This document shows positions 8,970-18,246 of a stretch of DNA of 64,000 nt, piece after piece. Origin of the DNA: Candidatus Cloacimonetes bacterium HGW-Cloacimonetes-1 (GTDB taxonomy: Bacteria > Cloacimonadota > Cloacimonadia > Cloacimonadales > Cloacimonadaceae). Both the position numbers and the translations under genes were made by a program. Every line of letters begins with the position of its first letter. Within the stretch, counting starts at the first letter, position 1. The stretch is from positions 1 to 64,000 of the forward strand of contig PHBQ01000002.1 in assembly GCA_002841975.1 (NCBI GenBank). The letters run 5' to 3'. The notes under the pieces are model-generated. The model had not been told where the DNA came from. It saw only the letters and a list, made by a program, of their open reading frames with translations, and made no database searches.

Positions 8970-10001
8970 TTATGCAATATAGCTTGCCAGCAAAGTCAGA
9001 GTGTTTTCGATGCCTGTGATATGAGTACGTTCATAACTGTGTGAAGCAAATACGCCGGGGCCGATCAAGCCATGCCGGAGGTCATAACCGGCACGTAGGG
9101 AAGCCTCGACATCAGAGCCATAATAGGGATAAATATCTACGGCATAGTTCAGCTTTTCCCGCTCTGCAACTTCGATTAGGGCAGAAACGAGGTTATAATC
9201 ATAGGGTCCGCCACTATCTTTGGCACAGATTGATACTTTGTATTCATCAGTTTTGAGGTCGTCACCTACTGCTCCCATATCAACGGATATCATCTCGACG
9301 ACATCCCGGGGGATACCGGAGGATGCGCCGTGCCCCACTTCTTCATAAGGAGTAAACATGATATAGACTTTGCGGTTGAGTGCGATTTTTTGTTCCATAA
9401 CATACTTTGCAAGTGCTATTTGAATCCCGGCACTGGCTTTATCATCCAGAAAGCGGCTCTTGATAAATCCACTGGGAGTATAGATCGTACGAGGATCAAA
9501 TGCGACGATATCTCCGGGACGGATACCCAAGTGAAGCACATCTGCTTCGGTTTTAACCACTTCATCGATGATCACTTCCAGGTTTACATCGTTGCGGCTC
9601 ATGGAGTCTGTTTCTCTGTATGTATGAGCTGCAGCATTGATCAGATGAATGGTCCCAGTATATTCCTTGCCGTTACGGGTGATGATTGTAACGTTTTCAT
9701 TCTCGACAAAGTTGCCGGCAAAACCACCAATCCAAGTAAGGCGGATCCTGCCATTGCCTTTGATACTGCGCACCATGGCACCCAGAGTGTCCACATGTGC
9801 TGCCAAAAGCAGCGGTTCACCCTCTCCACCCAGATCACAGATCAGAGCATTTTTGTTGGTGGTATAAGGGTTAAAACCCATGCTCTCCAAGTTTTCCTGA
9901 AGATATTGGATGGCTTTTACCGTAAATCCTGAAGGGCTGTTTATCTTACATAGTGCCAAAATGCTTTCTACTGCATATTCTGTATATTCTGTGGATATCA
10001 T
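8970..10001 (-). CDS. M42 family metallopeptidase (glutamyl/deblocking aminopeptidase type)
   Basis: The 343-residue protein has the co-catalytic metallopeptidase motifs of family M42: AAHVDTLGAMV (first His ligand and Asp), DDKASAGIQ (bridging Asp), EEVGHG (general base Glu and next ligand), VDMGAVG and a late SHSYERTH histidine. M42 enzymes are cytoplasmic, often dodecameric aminopeptidases that trim oligopeptides; several were once annotated as endoglucanases. The start ATG has AGAGGAG upstream at good spacing. The gene lies 47 bp downstream of the GT4 gene, so co-transcription with the glycosyltransferases is possible but functionally unrelated. With two M3 peptidases in the window it supports a peptide-degrading metabolism. 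Confidence 0.9.
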   Translation of the reverse strand: MISTEYTEYAVESILALCKINSPSGFTVKAIQYLQENLESMGFNPYTTNKNALICDLGGEGEPLLLAAHVDTLGAMVRSIKGNGRIRLTWIGGFAGNFVENENVTIITRNGKEYTGTIHLINAAAHTYRETDSMSRNDVNLEVIIDEVVKTEADVLHLGIRPGDIVAFDPRTIYTPSGFIKSRFLDDKASAGIQIALAKYVMEQKIALNRKVYIMFTPYEEVGHGASSGIPRDVVEMISVDMGAVGDDLKTDEYKVSICAKDSGGPYDYNLVSALIEVAEREKLNYAVDIYPYYGSDVEASLRAGYDLRHGLIGPGVFASHSYERTHITGIENTLTLLASYIA

Positions 10002-10048
10002 AGAGTCTCCTCTGTATTTTAATATTTGTTCACGGACTCAGGAAGTTA

Positions 10049-11170
10049 TTACTCACTACCGGAGTGTACTGTTTCCAGCAGTATTTGGATGTGCCTTTCC
10101 CAACTGAAGAGGGATGCGCGTTGTAATCCCCGCTCGATCATGAGCGCTGCCAGATGGGGATCGATGAGAACTTTACTGATTTTGGCTGCAATATCTGCGG
10201 GGTAATCCGGATCAAAGCTCTGGATGGCATGACCTCCAATCTCCGGCAAAGAAGAGCGGTTGGAACAGATTACCGGGATCCCACAGGACATTGCCTCGAG
10301 CATTGGAATCCCAAATCCCTCGTAAAAGGAAGGGAAAACATAGAGTTTGGCATGACGGTAAAGTGCTGCTAAATCCTGATTGGGGACAAAGCCAAGTAAC
10401 TTGATACGCCCTGAAACTTTACTATTCTCTGCATAGGCGGTAACAACCTCGCTACCATTCCATGCCCCACCTGCCAAAACAAGATCATAATTACCGCAGG
10501 AACCGTCCTGGAGTAGCTCGAAAGCCTTGATCAGGTTCAGGTGGTTCTTTCCTGGGTGTTCGATGCGAGCAATATATAGCATATAGGGGTGTTCAATGCC
10601 ATATTTGGTTCGAATCTCCGCTTCCGTAACTGATGTGATTAGCTTGCCGGGATCATAACCGTTATAATTGACTTTGATGCGGCTGGGATCCATGTGGTAG
10701 TGTCGCAGGATATCGTTCTTGGTATTCTCACTGATCGCCAGGATATGAGGTGCTTTTTTCAAATAATGCGGGATCACTTCTTTGATGTAGAACATTCGGA
10801 GCTTGTCATACTTTTCCGGGATGTGATATTGGGAAAGATCGTGAAACGTCACAACCGTCTGTCGAGGATAACGAGCAAAGAGCCGGCGATTTCCTGCCGG
10901 CAAAAATACAAGGCCGTAACTCTTGAATGAATACAATAGAGGGACGCAATAGAGGTGCCAAAGCATCGATAAAATGGGACGCTTGAGATAGTTTCGGACT
11001 CCCAAATAGCGCAGGTTATCATGCTTTACGGGGAAGATTTCGACGTCGCTTTTATAGATCAGGAGATCCACTTGATGTTCACGCAGAAGCAGCTTGACTA
11101 CCGAGATGATATAGTCCGAAATCCCGGATTTACCTTCATCAAAGGCGATGCAGCTAACAAATATCTTCAT
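10049..11170 (-). CDS. Glycosyltransferase family 4
   Basis: The 373-residue protein has the two Rossmann-like halves of a GT-B retaining glycosyltransferase. The N-terminal half contains VVTFHDLSQYHIPEKY; the C-terminal half contains LYIARIEHPGKNH and GFVPNQDLAALYRHAKLYVF. It ends with the EX7E nucleotide-sugar site EGFGIPMLEA, then CGIPVICSNRSSLPEIGG. Such enzymes transfer sugars from NDP-sugars to lipid-linked or polysaccharide acceptors at the cytoplasmic face of the membrane. It lies 12 bp downstream of a GT2 gene on the same strand, so the two probably act on one surface glycan. The donor and acceptor are unknown. Confidence 0.9.
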   Translation of the reverse strand: MKIFVSCIAFDEGKSGISDYIISVVKLLLREHQVDLLIYKSDVEIFPVKHDNLRYLGVRNYLKRPILSMLWHLYCVPLLYSFKSYGLVFLPAGNRRLFARYPRQTVVTFHDLSQYHIPEKYDKLRMFYIKEVIPHYLKKAPHILAISENTKNDILRHYHMDPSRIKVNYNGYDPGKLITSVTEAEIRTKYGIEHPYMLYIARIEHPGKNHLNLIKAFELLQDGSCGNYDLVLAGGAWNGSEVVTAYAENSKVSGRIKLLGFVPNQDLAALYRHAKLYVFPSFYEGFGIPMLEAMSCGIPVICSNRSSLPEIGGHAIQSFDPDYPADIAAKISKVLIDPHLAALMIERGLQRASLFSWERHIQILLETVHSGSE

Positions 11171-11182
11171 GGATTCGCCTTC

Positions 11183-12058
11183 TTACTTCTCTTCCGGAGT
11201 GCCGATCTTGCGCCCTTTGTAGCTAAAGAACTTTTGCATCCCGCGATAGCAGGGAGCGACGGGAATCCATTGCACCTGCCCTTTACGGATCAGATACAGA
11301 ATGTCTCGTACAGATTCCATCCCTGCTGGTAAGAGCACACTATGCAGAAAGCTAAAGTCTTTGCTCTTTGCTGCGCTATCATCTTGGTAAAGATCGTGAT
11401 AGATCACCGCTTCAGCTTTTCCCTCTCCCGAGAAACGTTTGGCAAGGCCTGATACATTGTAATTGTGGGAATGCTCTACGATCGCCTCGGGGACATACTT
11501 GATCTGGAGTCCCTGTTGCTTCATGCGCCAAGACCATTCGATATCCTCGGAATAACGGATATCTTCATTGAAAGGATGCTGTACAATGAGGTCACGTTTT
11601 ACGGCACTACTGGCCAGAGAAAAGAAATGGCGCCATGTCTTGTGAATACTGCCGTCTCCAAAAGCCCGTTCATAGTCTTTTTGCACCAGAGGATGGGCAT
11701 TGAGGCGCGGTATTTGCCGACAGAAAGTAGCAGCTGTATTGTCTGCCAGGAGTGGCCTCACCAAGTGCTTGAGCCAATCCCTACTCTGGGGGATACAATC
11801 GGCATTATTGAACACGATGATATTGCCTTTGGCGTGGCGGATTGCCTCGTTCAGCACTTTACCGGGAATATAATCTTCCGGAGCTATCTGATATAGTACT
11901 GCCGGATTGTATTCCTGTAAAAATTCCCACGAACCATCCGTAGAACCGGAATCCACTGCAATCACTTCAAAATTCTGTTTACTTTGTTTACTCAGCATCA
12001 AGAGAGTATATTTCAGCCACGGCATTTCGTTCTTGGAGCGAATAATAATGCTGATCAT
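11183..12058 (-). CDS. Glycosyltransferase family 2
   Basis: The 291-residue product starts MISIIIRSKNEMPWLKYTL and has the GT-A features of family 2: a VDSGSTDGSW nucleotide-binding motif, a FNNADCIP DxD-like metal site, and a later RYSEDIEWSWRM acceptor-site motif with the catalytic ED. It should transfer a sugar from an NDP donor to a membrane glycan acceptor. No membrane segment is apparent. Its ATG overlaps the TGA stop of the upstream response-regulator gene (ATGA), indicating translational coupling, and a GT4 gene follows after 12 bp. This unusual coupling places a signalling output protein and two glycan-building enzymes in one operon. Confidence 0.9.
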   Translation of the reverse strand: MISIIIRSKNEMPWLKYTLLMLSKQSKQNFEVIAVDSGSTDGSWEFLQEYNPAVLYQIAPEDYIPGKVLNEAIRHAKGNIIVFNNADCIPQSRDWLKHLVRPLLADNTAATFCRQIPRLNAHPLVQKDYERAFGDGSIHKTWRHFFSLASSAVKRDLIVQHPFNEDIRYSEDIEWSWRMKQQGLQIKYVPEAIVEHSHNYNVSGLAKRFSGEGKAEAVIYHDLYQDDSAAKSKDFSFLHSVLLPAGMESVRDILYLIRKGQVQWIPVAPCYRGMQKFFSYKGRKIGTPEEK

Positions 12059-13677
12059 ATCAAAATCTCCACCGTAGTTTCATTGAGCTGTTCATAACGT
12101 TTTCTGGTAAATTTATTTGTGATCGACATGATGATTTTGAGGCCTTTTCCGCGCTCATTCATCATTTCATCTTCAAATTCATAGGGCTGTTCAAAGCTGA
12201 ACTCCACGTCCGGTGGTTCCCATAGTATGCCTTTGTCCCAGAACCGAATAGACAGAGTACCATCGTGAATCACGAATTCCAACACAATGATAGAGTCTTC
12301 ACTATAGTTATAGCCATATTGGATAATGTTATTCAAAAATTCATCTACCACGAGTTCTACTTTGGCAGCGAGCCCACTGTCTTGAGTCCAGTCTATGATA
12401 ATCTGCTCACATTCTTTGGCGATAATACCCACTTCTTTGAGCGCTGCACGCAGCACAAAAGTGAAGTGTCTCGTTTCGTTGCCGGCGGTCAGTTCCTTTG
12501 TACCGAAGTGCTTCTTATCCGAATGTGTTTTAAAGGAGAAGAGGGTAAAATCATCCGTAGAAATCTCATATTGGTGTTGGAGTAAATGATGCTTGATTTT
12601 GTAAGAAAGATTGATGCAACTATCAATAGGGATGTGGTTGTTGAGAACATCAATCAAACCATCCAGCCCAAATTGTTCATCCTGCGGGTTGTTGCATTCA
12701 TAGATACCGTCTGTATAGAGCAAATAGATATTGTTTTCATTCAGAGGAATACTGTCCATATCATGCTCATAGTATATAGTACGCGGCATCCAGCCCAAGG
12801 GCACTGAACCTTTTTTATCGTGAACAACAGCAGTATTGGTGGTGGAGTCAATGATGATTAAAGGTGGATGGCCGGCATTGAGAAAACGGAATTCATTGAT
12901 CTCTAGATCGAGTACACCCATCAGCATGGTCATATAATTATTGTGCGTAAACAGCTCTGAATAAAGCTTTTCATTCAGTTTTGTAAAGAGTTGTGCCAGC
13001 GTGGCAGTATCTTTCTCGGTCTCGACCATGATCTTGATAATGGATTTGATCGCTGTCATCAAGAGAGCTGCTTGCACTCCATGGCCGGAGATATCCCCGA
13101 TATATACTACATACCGATTATCATCAATCTTGATGCGGTCAAAGAGGTCACCACCGACCAGATCCGAAGCTTGATAATTGGAAGAGAATACAATATTTTT
13201 GTCGATATAAATCCATTTGGGCAAAATCGCCTCCTGGATGTTGGCGGCGGTTCGAAGGTCTTTGCGCAGATCATCGAGGAGCTGTAGATTCTTTTTTTCC
13301 GTACGTTTTAGTGATATTGTTTTATTTACCCTAGCCAGAAGTTCCAGCTTGGACACCGGCTTTTTGATATAGTCACTGGAGCCGGATTCAAAGCCATTAT
13401 TGACCGAGACATCATCTTGATTTGCAGTTACGAGGATTACGGGGAGATCGGGATCTGCTATTTGCATCAAACGACATGTTTCATAACCGTCCATACCCTT
13501 TCCCATTTGAACATCCAGCAATACCAGATCAAAGACGCTTTGTTTTATCAACTCCAGCGCTTCTTCTCCACTGTGACAGGATTCTGTGGTATAGCCGTTC
13601 TTGTGAAGGATATTTGTGATTATCTTGATAATTACATCGTCATCATCTACAACCAGTATGCGAGCATCTTGATTCAC
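12055..13677 (-). CDS. Response regulator with PP2C (SpoIIE-type) phosphatase and RsbW-like ATPase domains
   Basis: This 540-residue protein has three modules. Residues 1-120 are a receiver domain (acidic pair D11/D12, phosphoacceptor D55 in LLDVQM, VTAN and KKP motifs). After a helical linker, about 165-380 is a PP2C/SpoIIE phosphatase (YIGDISGHGVQAALLM and LYTDGIYECNN metal-binding motifs). About 405-540 is an HATPase_c_2 domain of the RsbW anti-sigma kinase type (VDEFLNNIIQYGY, then NERGKGLKII). Related proteins control partner-switching pathways via STAS anti-sigma antagonists; none is encoded nearby. Translation begins at GTG 13677, preceded by a strong GAGGTGGT. The sensor kinase upstream is the likely phosphodonor. 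The stop overlaps the start of the GT2 gene. Confidence 0.9.
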   Translation of the reverse strand: MNQDARILVVDDDDVIIKIITNILHKNGYTTESCHSGEEALELIKQSVFDLVLLDVQMGKGMDGYETCRLMQIADPDLPVILVTANQDDVSVNNGFESGSSDYIKKPVSKLELLARVNKTISLKRTEKKNLQLLDDLRKDLRTAANIQEAILPKWIYIDKNIVFSSNYQASDLVGGDLFDRIKIDDNRYVVYIGDISGHGVQAALLMTAIKSIIKIMVETEKDTATLAQLFTKLNEKLYSELFTHNNYMTMLMGVLDLEINEFRFLNAGHPPLIIIDSTTNTAVVHDKKGSVPLGWMPRTIYYEHDMDSIPLNENNIYLLYTDGIYECNNPQDEQFGLDGLIDVLNNHIPIDSCINLSYKIKHHLLQHQYEISTDDFTLFSFKTHSDKKHFGTKELTAGNETRHFTFVLRAALKEVGIIAKECEQIIIDWTQDSGLAAKVELVVDEFLNNIIQYGYNYSEDSIIVLEFVIHDGTLSIRFWDKGILWEPPDVEFSFEQPYEFEDEMMNERGKGLKIIMSITNKFTRKRYEQLNETTVEILI

Positions 13678-13771
13678 GAAACCACCTCAATTATTACTGT
13701 GTAGCACAGATACCTGTAAATCATATCTGGTCAAGTACAATTTTGCTGCTTCCTTAGTACTACCTTATAGG

Positions 13772-13840
13772 GTTGTGGCTATGATGTGGCTATGCCGCCC
13801 TATGAATGATAGGGCGGCATAGCCACATCATAGCCACAAC
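13772..13840. repeat. Perfect 32-bp inverted repeat
   Basis: Arms at 13772-13803 and 13809-13840 are perfect reverse complements with a 5-nt loop (GAATG). The left arm contains TGTGGCTATG twice in tandem. It lies between the sensor kinase stop and the response regulator start. No T run follows on the minus strand, so it is not a classic terminator. Confidence 0.9.
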
Positions 13841-13864
13841 TAAGCAAGGAAGATCAAAGGGAGC

Positions 13865-16441
13865 TTATACCGGTTTTGCTGCCGGGAGAGTGAGAGTAAA
13901 GGTGCTGCCTTGATTGGGAATTGATTGGATCTCGATCGTGCCGGCATTGATTTCCACGAATTCTTTGCACAGTATCAGCCCCAAGCCGGCACTGGTTTCA
14001 CCTTCTGTACCCGGACGATTGGTATTGATATCAATTTTAAAGAGATTGTCAATCATGATCTTAGTCATCCCAATGCCGGTATCGGTGATGCGGATTTGAA
14101 CATTATTGTCCGTTGTCTTGTTTCCATCCAGAACGATTTTCCCATCTTTGGGAGTATATTTGATGGCGTTTGAGATCAAATTACGTAGAATGGTTTCGAT
14201 CATTGGAGAGTCTGCATAAACCATCAGATCCTGTGGTATTTGGTTGTGAACGGATATATTTTTGGCCCTGATAGCCTCATGCAGCATCCAGAGGTTATTT
14301 TCAATGACACTTGCTACTTGATAGTTCTTTGGCATAGGTGTAGATAAACCACGTTTAATTTTGGCCCATTCGAGCAAGTTTTCCAGAAGCGTGAATAAAT
14401 TGTTAGCGGATTTGTTCATGCCAAGTGCTAAGTCACGAATTTCTTCTTGGGTCATTGTTTCGATGCTTTCAGATAAAATATTTGTTATACCCAAGAAGGC
14501 ATTGAACGGACTTCGTAGATCATGAGCTATAATAGAAAAGAACTTGTCTTTTTCGATATTCAAACGAGTGAGTTCTGCATTCTTTTCTTTTATCTCGTTT
14601 TCAATGGCTTTTTGCGCGGTCACATCACGAATAGAGCTCAACATATGGGGGACGCTCTGAATATGTATGAGCTTGGAAGATATCATGCCAGTCCTGGAAG
14701 TACCATCTTTTTTAAGAAAGGTAGCAGTCAGATTGTTGCAATAGCCATGATCCAGGAGTTCGATTTGCAGTCTATTCCGATCCTCAATATCCGCCCATAA
14801 ATGCATCTCAATGGTTGTTTTACCGAGGACATCCGCTTTTGTAAAATCTGTGAAATGCAGATAAGCATCATTGACGTCGAGGACTTTTCCATCGGAAAGC
14901 CGGGTCAGGATTGCAGGATCAGGATTGGTTTTAAAAATGAACTCAAAATGTTCTTTTGCTTCTCGCAGCTCTTTCTCGCGCCGTTTTCGATCCTGAATAT
15001 CACGAACGACAAAGACCAAACCGGTAGGTTCATCATTTGCATCTTTGATAAATTCTCCATTGATCTCTGCAAAAACAAAAGTGCCATCCAGTCTCATTAA
15101 ACGGAATTCTGAAGGACCTGTGAAAATGCCTTCAAACATGAGAGCGATATTATTTCTGGCTCTATCTCGATCCAGCGGGTGAATGAAGATGTCCACGCTT
15201 TGGCCTATTAATGGTTTCTCGTCCGTAGCACCTAACATCTTGAGGGCAGCGGGAGAAAGCATCCGGATATTACCCTTCAAATCGGTCACGGTAATGTCAT
15301 CCGGACTGGCTCGGAGTATCGAACTGTAAAGGGCTTCACTGGCAGCGAGTTTGGATTGAATTTTGATCCTTTGAGCTATTTCCAATTTCAGTTTTTTGCC
15401 TGTGAAATAGTAAAAAACAGAGAATGCCGAGACAATCAACAAAATCACCGAGAAAATCGCGATGAGTTTCCAGGGAATAACTACCTTTTGAGCTATATAA
15501 TCTTGGTAGAGCATTCCATCGATAGTCATGTCCCCGTCTATACGCCTCAGCTTTTTGTAGGATTCCAGTATCGATATCCACCTTCCGGGATTCGTGTAAC
15601 CTATTGTTACGACGTTTGGAAGGATAAGCTTTTCCGTCTCCGCAGCTTCAAAGCGTAGGTGATCGAGACTGTGACGTTTACTATATTTACTGTAGATGAG
15701 ATTTACCAGCTCTTCTTTGTTGTCGAGGGCGTATTGCCATCCTGCGAGTGAAGCTTTGGTAAATTTGTCCACCAACACCGGGTCTTTTTTGATCAAATCC
15801 TCACTAGTGAAGAGTAAATCTCCATAAAAGTCTATTCCGCTGCTTGTCGGCCACAAGATATTGATCTCATATCCGGCTTCGATGAGAGGGAAGATTTCAT
15901 CCGTCGAGTATGCCGTGATGGCATCGACTTTACCGCTGATGAACTTCTCCATACTATAGTTAAGCTCTTCGACGTTAAACCGATCTAGGGTTACCCCTTC
16001 CGAGAGTAGAAACGCATATAGATCTGCAGCTCCTGGCTCGGCTGCGATTTTCTTGCCCACCAGATTTTGGACGTAGCGGATGTTTGAATCCTTCAAAGAT
16101 ATGATGATATGAGGAGAATGTTGATAGATATTTGCCAAGACGACTGCTTTCATGCCCTGAGATCTGGCAATCAATACGTCCGTAGTGCATGTCCCAAATT
16201 CAGCTTTCCCGTTGAACACGGCATCGAAGGGTGTTTCATTTGCTGTTGCTTCCAAAAGTGTCACATCGATGCCCGCATCCCGATAAAATCCTTTCTCGAT
16301 AGCAGCATAGTATCCGGCAAACTGGAATTGGTGTTTCCACTTGAGCTGTAAGCGCACTTTCTGTATATCTGTAGCGGCTAATAAACAAACTCCAAGCAGT
16401 AACCATAGAGCGATGAGCAGGAACTTACGGTATTTTCTCAT
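13865..16441 (-). CDS. Hybrid sensor: THI5/NMT1-like binding domain, two PAS domains, histidine kinase
   Basis: The 858-residue protein begins with a signal anchor (about 7-24). Residues about 26-320 resemble an ABC-transporter solute-binding protein of the NMT1/THI5 family: VRLQLKWKHQFQFAGYYAAI, then VGKKIAAEPG and a KVDAITAYSTDE segment. A second membrane helix follows (about 327-350, IPWKLIAIFSVILLIV). Then come two PAS domains (about 365-480 and 490-605), a HisKA domain with phosphoacceptor H640 in SIIAHDLRSPFNAF, and an HATPase domain (NLISNAIKYTPK, DTGIGM, AGLGLILCKEF). The topology places the binding domain in the periplasm, so it likely senses a small molecule; family members bind pyrimidine- or amine-like ligands, but the ligand here is unknown. 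The downstream receiver-PP2C protein is the likely partner. Confidence 0.9.
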   Translation of the reverse strand: MRKYRKFLLIALWLLLGVCLLAATDIQKVRLQLKWKHQFQFAGYYAAIEKGFYRDAGIDVTLLEATANETPFDAVFNGKAEFGTCTTDVLIARSQGMKAVVLANIYQHSPHIIISLKDSNIRYVQNLVGKKIAAEPGAADLYAFLLSEGVTLDRFNVEELNYSMEKFISGKVDAITAYSTDEIFPLIEAGYEINILWPTSSGIDFYGDLLFTSEDLIKKDPVLVDKFTKASLAGWQYALDNKEELVNLIYSKYSKRHSLDHLRFEAAETEKLILPNVVTIGYTNPGRWISILESYKKLRRIDGDMTIDGMLYQDYIAQKVVIPWKLIAIFSVILLIVSAFSVFYYFTGKKLKLEIAQRIKIQSKLAASEALYSSILRASPDDITVTDLKGNIRMLSPAALKMLGATDEKPLIGQSVDIFIHPLDRDRARNNIALMFEGIFTGPSEFRLMRLDGTFVFAEINGEFIKDANDEPTGLVFVVRDIQDRKRREKELREAKEHFEFIFKTNPDPAILTRLSDGKVLDVNDAYLHFTDFTKADVLGKTTIEMHLWADIEDRNRLQIELLDHGYCNNLTATFLKKDGTSRTGMISSKLIHIQSVPHMLSSIRDVTAQKAIENEIKEKNAELTRLNIEKDKFFSIIAHDLRSPFNAFLGITNILSESIETMTQEEIRDLALGMNKSANNLFTLLENLLEWAKIKRGLSTPMPKNYQVASVIENNLWMLHEAIRAKNISVHNQIPQDLMVYADSPMIETILRNLISNAIKYTPKDGKIVLDGNKTTDNNVQIRITDTGIGMTKIMIDNLFKIDINTNRPGTEGETSAGLGLILCKEFVEINAGTIEIQSIPNQGSTFTLTLPAAKPV

Positions 16442-16803
16442 GAGTGGTCTCCCGAAGACTATACTGACCTTTTACAAAGAATAAGCCGAAATGCTTTGAC
16501 GTCAAGAAATATTACCGGATACAGCCCAAAGCCTCTACATCTGTCATACAGAATGAAATTTGATGGCTACAAGATGGGGAAAGCAATAAATTTCCGCCAC
16601 CGCACAATTTCTGTATGTTAGGAATAGAAATTGTATAATATATAGCTGTGATGATACCGATTAGACAGACAACCAAAAGCTTAACTGTAGCGTTATCTGT
16701 TTGTAACAATAGATGAGCGGATTTTAGACTCTAAGAGTGTATCCGGATGAGTTCATCAAAGTGATTTAATTATATACCAAAATGATATTATCAAGGAGTG
16801 ATT
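16442..16803. other. Intergenic region, 362 bp
   Basis: Divergent spacer between the sensor kinase and TldD genes. A TATAAT sequence occurs at 16634-16639 but lacks a convincing -35. A 65-codon minus-strand frame (16512-16709) has no family features and no good ribosome-binding site. I saw no riboswitch or repeat. Confidence 0.5.
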
Positions 16804-18246
16804 ATGCAGTATCTTGATCTTGCTTTGAATACAGCAGAACAACTGGGAGCTGCTTACGCAGATATCCGGATCCAGAAAACAACCAAACAGCAAATCTACT
16901 TACAGAATCTGAGTTTGAAACACACTTCAAACCAGATCTTGGAAGGCTATGGAATCCGCGTCTTTCATGACGGAGCATGGGGATTTGCCCACTCCAGTGT
17001 ATTTTCCAATGATGCCATCGTCTCGACGGTGCAAAGAGCAGTGCAGATAGCCAAGCTTTCGGCCACTGCCAAGCGTGGTAACGGCATGAGCCTGGCTCCA
17101 GAGCGGAGCTATATCGCAGATTATAGCACGCCCATGCAGATAGATCCCTTTGCTATCCCACTCTCCGAAAAGATCGATCTTATGATGGAAGTCAACCGCA
17201 CTATGCTGGCCTTCGACGGGATCAAACAAGCTCTATTTTATCTGATCATGAACAAGGACGAAAAGCTATTTGCTTCGACCTTGGGCACCAGGTTGAATAT
17301 CACTACAGCGTTTATAGACCCCATGATCACAGCCGTTGCGGTATGTGATGGAGACAGCCAGAGCCGCACCTTTGATGAAGGTGGCAGGGCTGTGGGCTGG
17401 GAATGGATCGAATCCTTGAATCTCCTGGATAAGGCCAAACAGATTGCCGAAGAAGCGTTGATCAAAGTCAAGGCGGACAATCTGGGCGCAGAGCAGCGCC
17501 GCAGCCTGATCCTGGATCCCAATCATCTGGGACTCACGATGCACGAATCCGTAGGACATCCCACGGAACTGGATAGAGTCCTGGGCTGGGAAGCGGATTT
17601 TGCAGGGATATCCTTTGCCACCCCCGAAAAGCTGAAGAACTATCAGTATGGATCTCAGATTGTCAATTTTATGGGTGACAACACCCTGGCAGAGGGTCTG
17701 GCTACAGCGGGTTTTGATGATGATGGAGTCCCCGGACAAAAATGGCATATCATCAAAGACGGAATCCTCAATGAATATGGTACAACCCGTGAAACCGCTC
17801 CGGAGATCGGACTGAACTATAGCCGCGGTTGCAATCGCGCTACAAATTACTTTGATCAGCCTATCAATAGAATCCCCAATCTGTATCTCTTGCCGGGAAC
17901 GAAAGCCCTCACTCCCGGAGAATTGATAGCAGACACCGAAGACGGTGTTTACATCCAAGGTCGCGGGAGCTTCTCGATAGATCAGCATCGTGTCAACTTC
18001 CAGTTTGGGGGTGACTTCTTTTGGGAGATCAAAAACGGGAAACTGATCCGCCCTCTCAAGAAAGTGCTCTACAAATCCAGTAATCCAGAGTTCTGGAATG
18101 CTTGTGATGCCATCTGTGACGAACGCTTCTGGAAACCATTTGGCGTGATCAATTGCGGAAAAGGACAGCCCGGGCAAACCGGCCGGATGACTCATGGTTC
18201 CGCTCCCGCACGCTTTCGCAATATCCGTGTAGGAGGTTCACAATGA
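16804..18246 (+). CDS. tldD: TldD metalloprotease
   Basis: The start is the ATG at 16804, with AAGGAG at 16793-16798; the GTG at 16798 overlaps that ribosome-binding site and is unlikely. The 480-residue product carries the TldD zinc motif H247ESVGH252 (HExxxH) in MHESVGHPTELDRV, and the C-terminal substrate-entry region with RGCNRATNYFDQP. TldD pairs with TldE to form a cytoplasmic heterodimer that degrades unfolded peptides; in E. coli it matures microcin B17 and degrades CcdA. The tldE gene overlaps by 4 nt (ATGA), so the pair is translationally coupled. No peptide-modification cluster is adjacent, so a general peptidase role is the safer reading. Confidence 0.92.
   Translation: MQYLDLALNTAEQLGAAYADIRIQKTTKQQIYLQNLSLKHTSNQILEGYGIRVFHDGAWGFAHSSVFSNDAIVSTVQRAVQIAKLSATAKRGNGMSLAPERSYIADYSTPMQIDPFAIPLSEKIDLMMEVNRTMLAFDGIKQALFYLIMNKDEKLFASTLGTRLNITTAFIDPMITAVAVCDGDSQSRTFDEGGRAVGWEWIESLNLLDKAKQIAEEALIKVKADNLGAEQRRSLILDPNHLGLTMHESVGHPTELDRVLGWEADFAGISFATPEKLKNYQYGSQIVNFMGDNTLAEGLATAGFDDDGVPGQKWHIIKDGILNEYGTTRETAPEIGLNYSRGCNRATNYFDQPINRIPNLYLLPGTKALTPGELIADTEDGVYIQGRGSFSIDQHRVNFQFGGDFFWEIKNGKLIRPLKKVLYKSSNPEFWNACDAICDERFWKPFGVINCGKGQPGQTGRMTHGSAPARFRNIRVGGSQ

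Noticed and set aside
16512-16709. 65-codon minus-strand frame
   Set aside because: No ribosome-binding site, no family features, odd composition in an intergenic region.
18153-18242. Upstream extension of the TldE frame
   Set aside because: Lies within tldD; the ATG at 18243 has a strong AGGAGG and family-consistent N-terminus.
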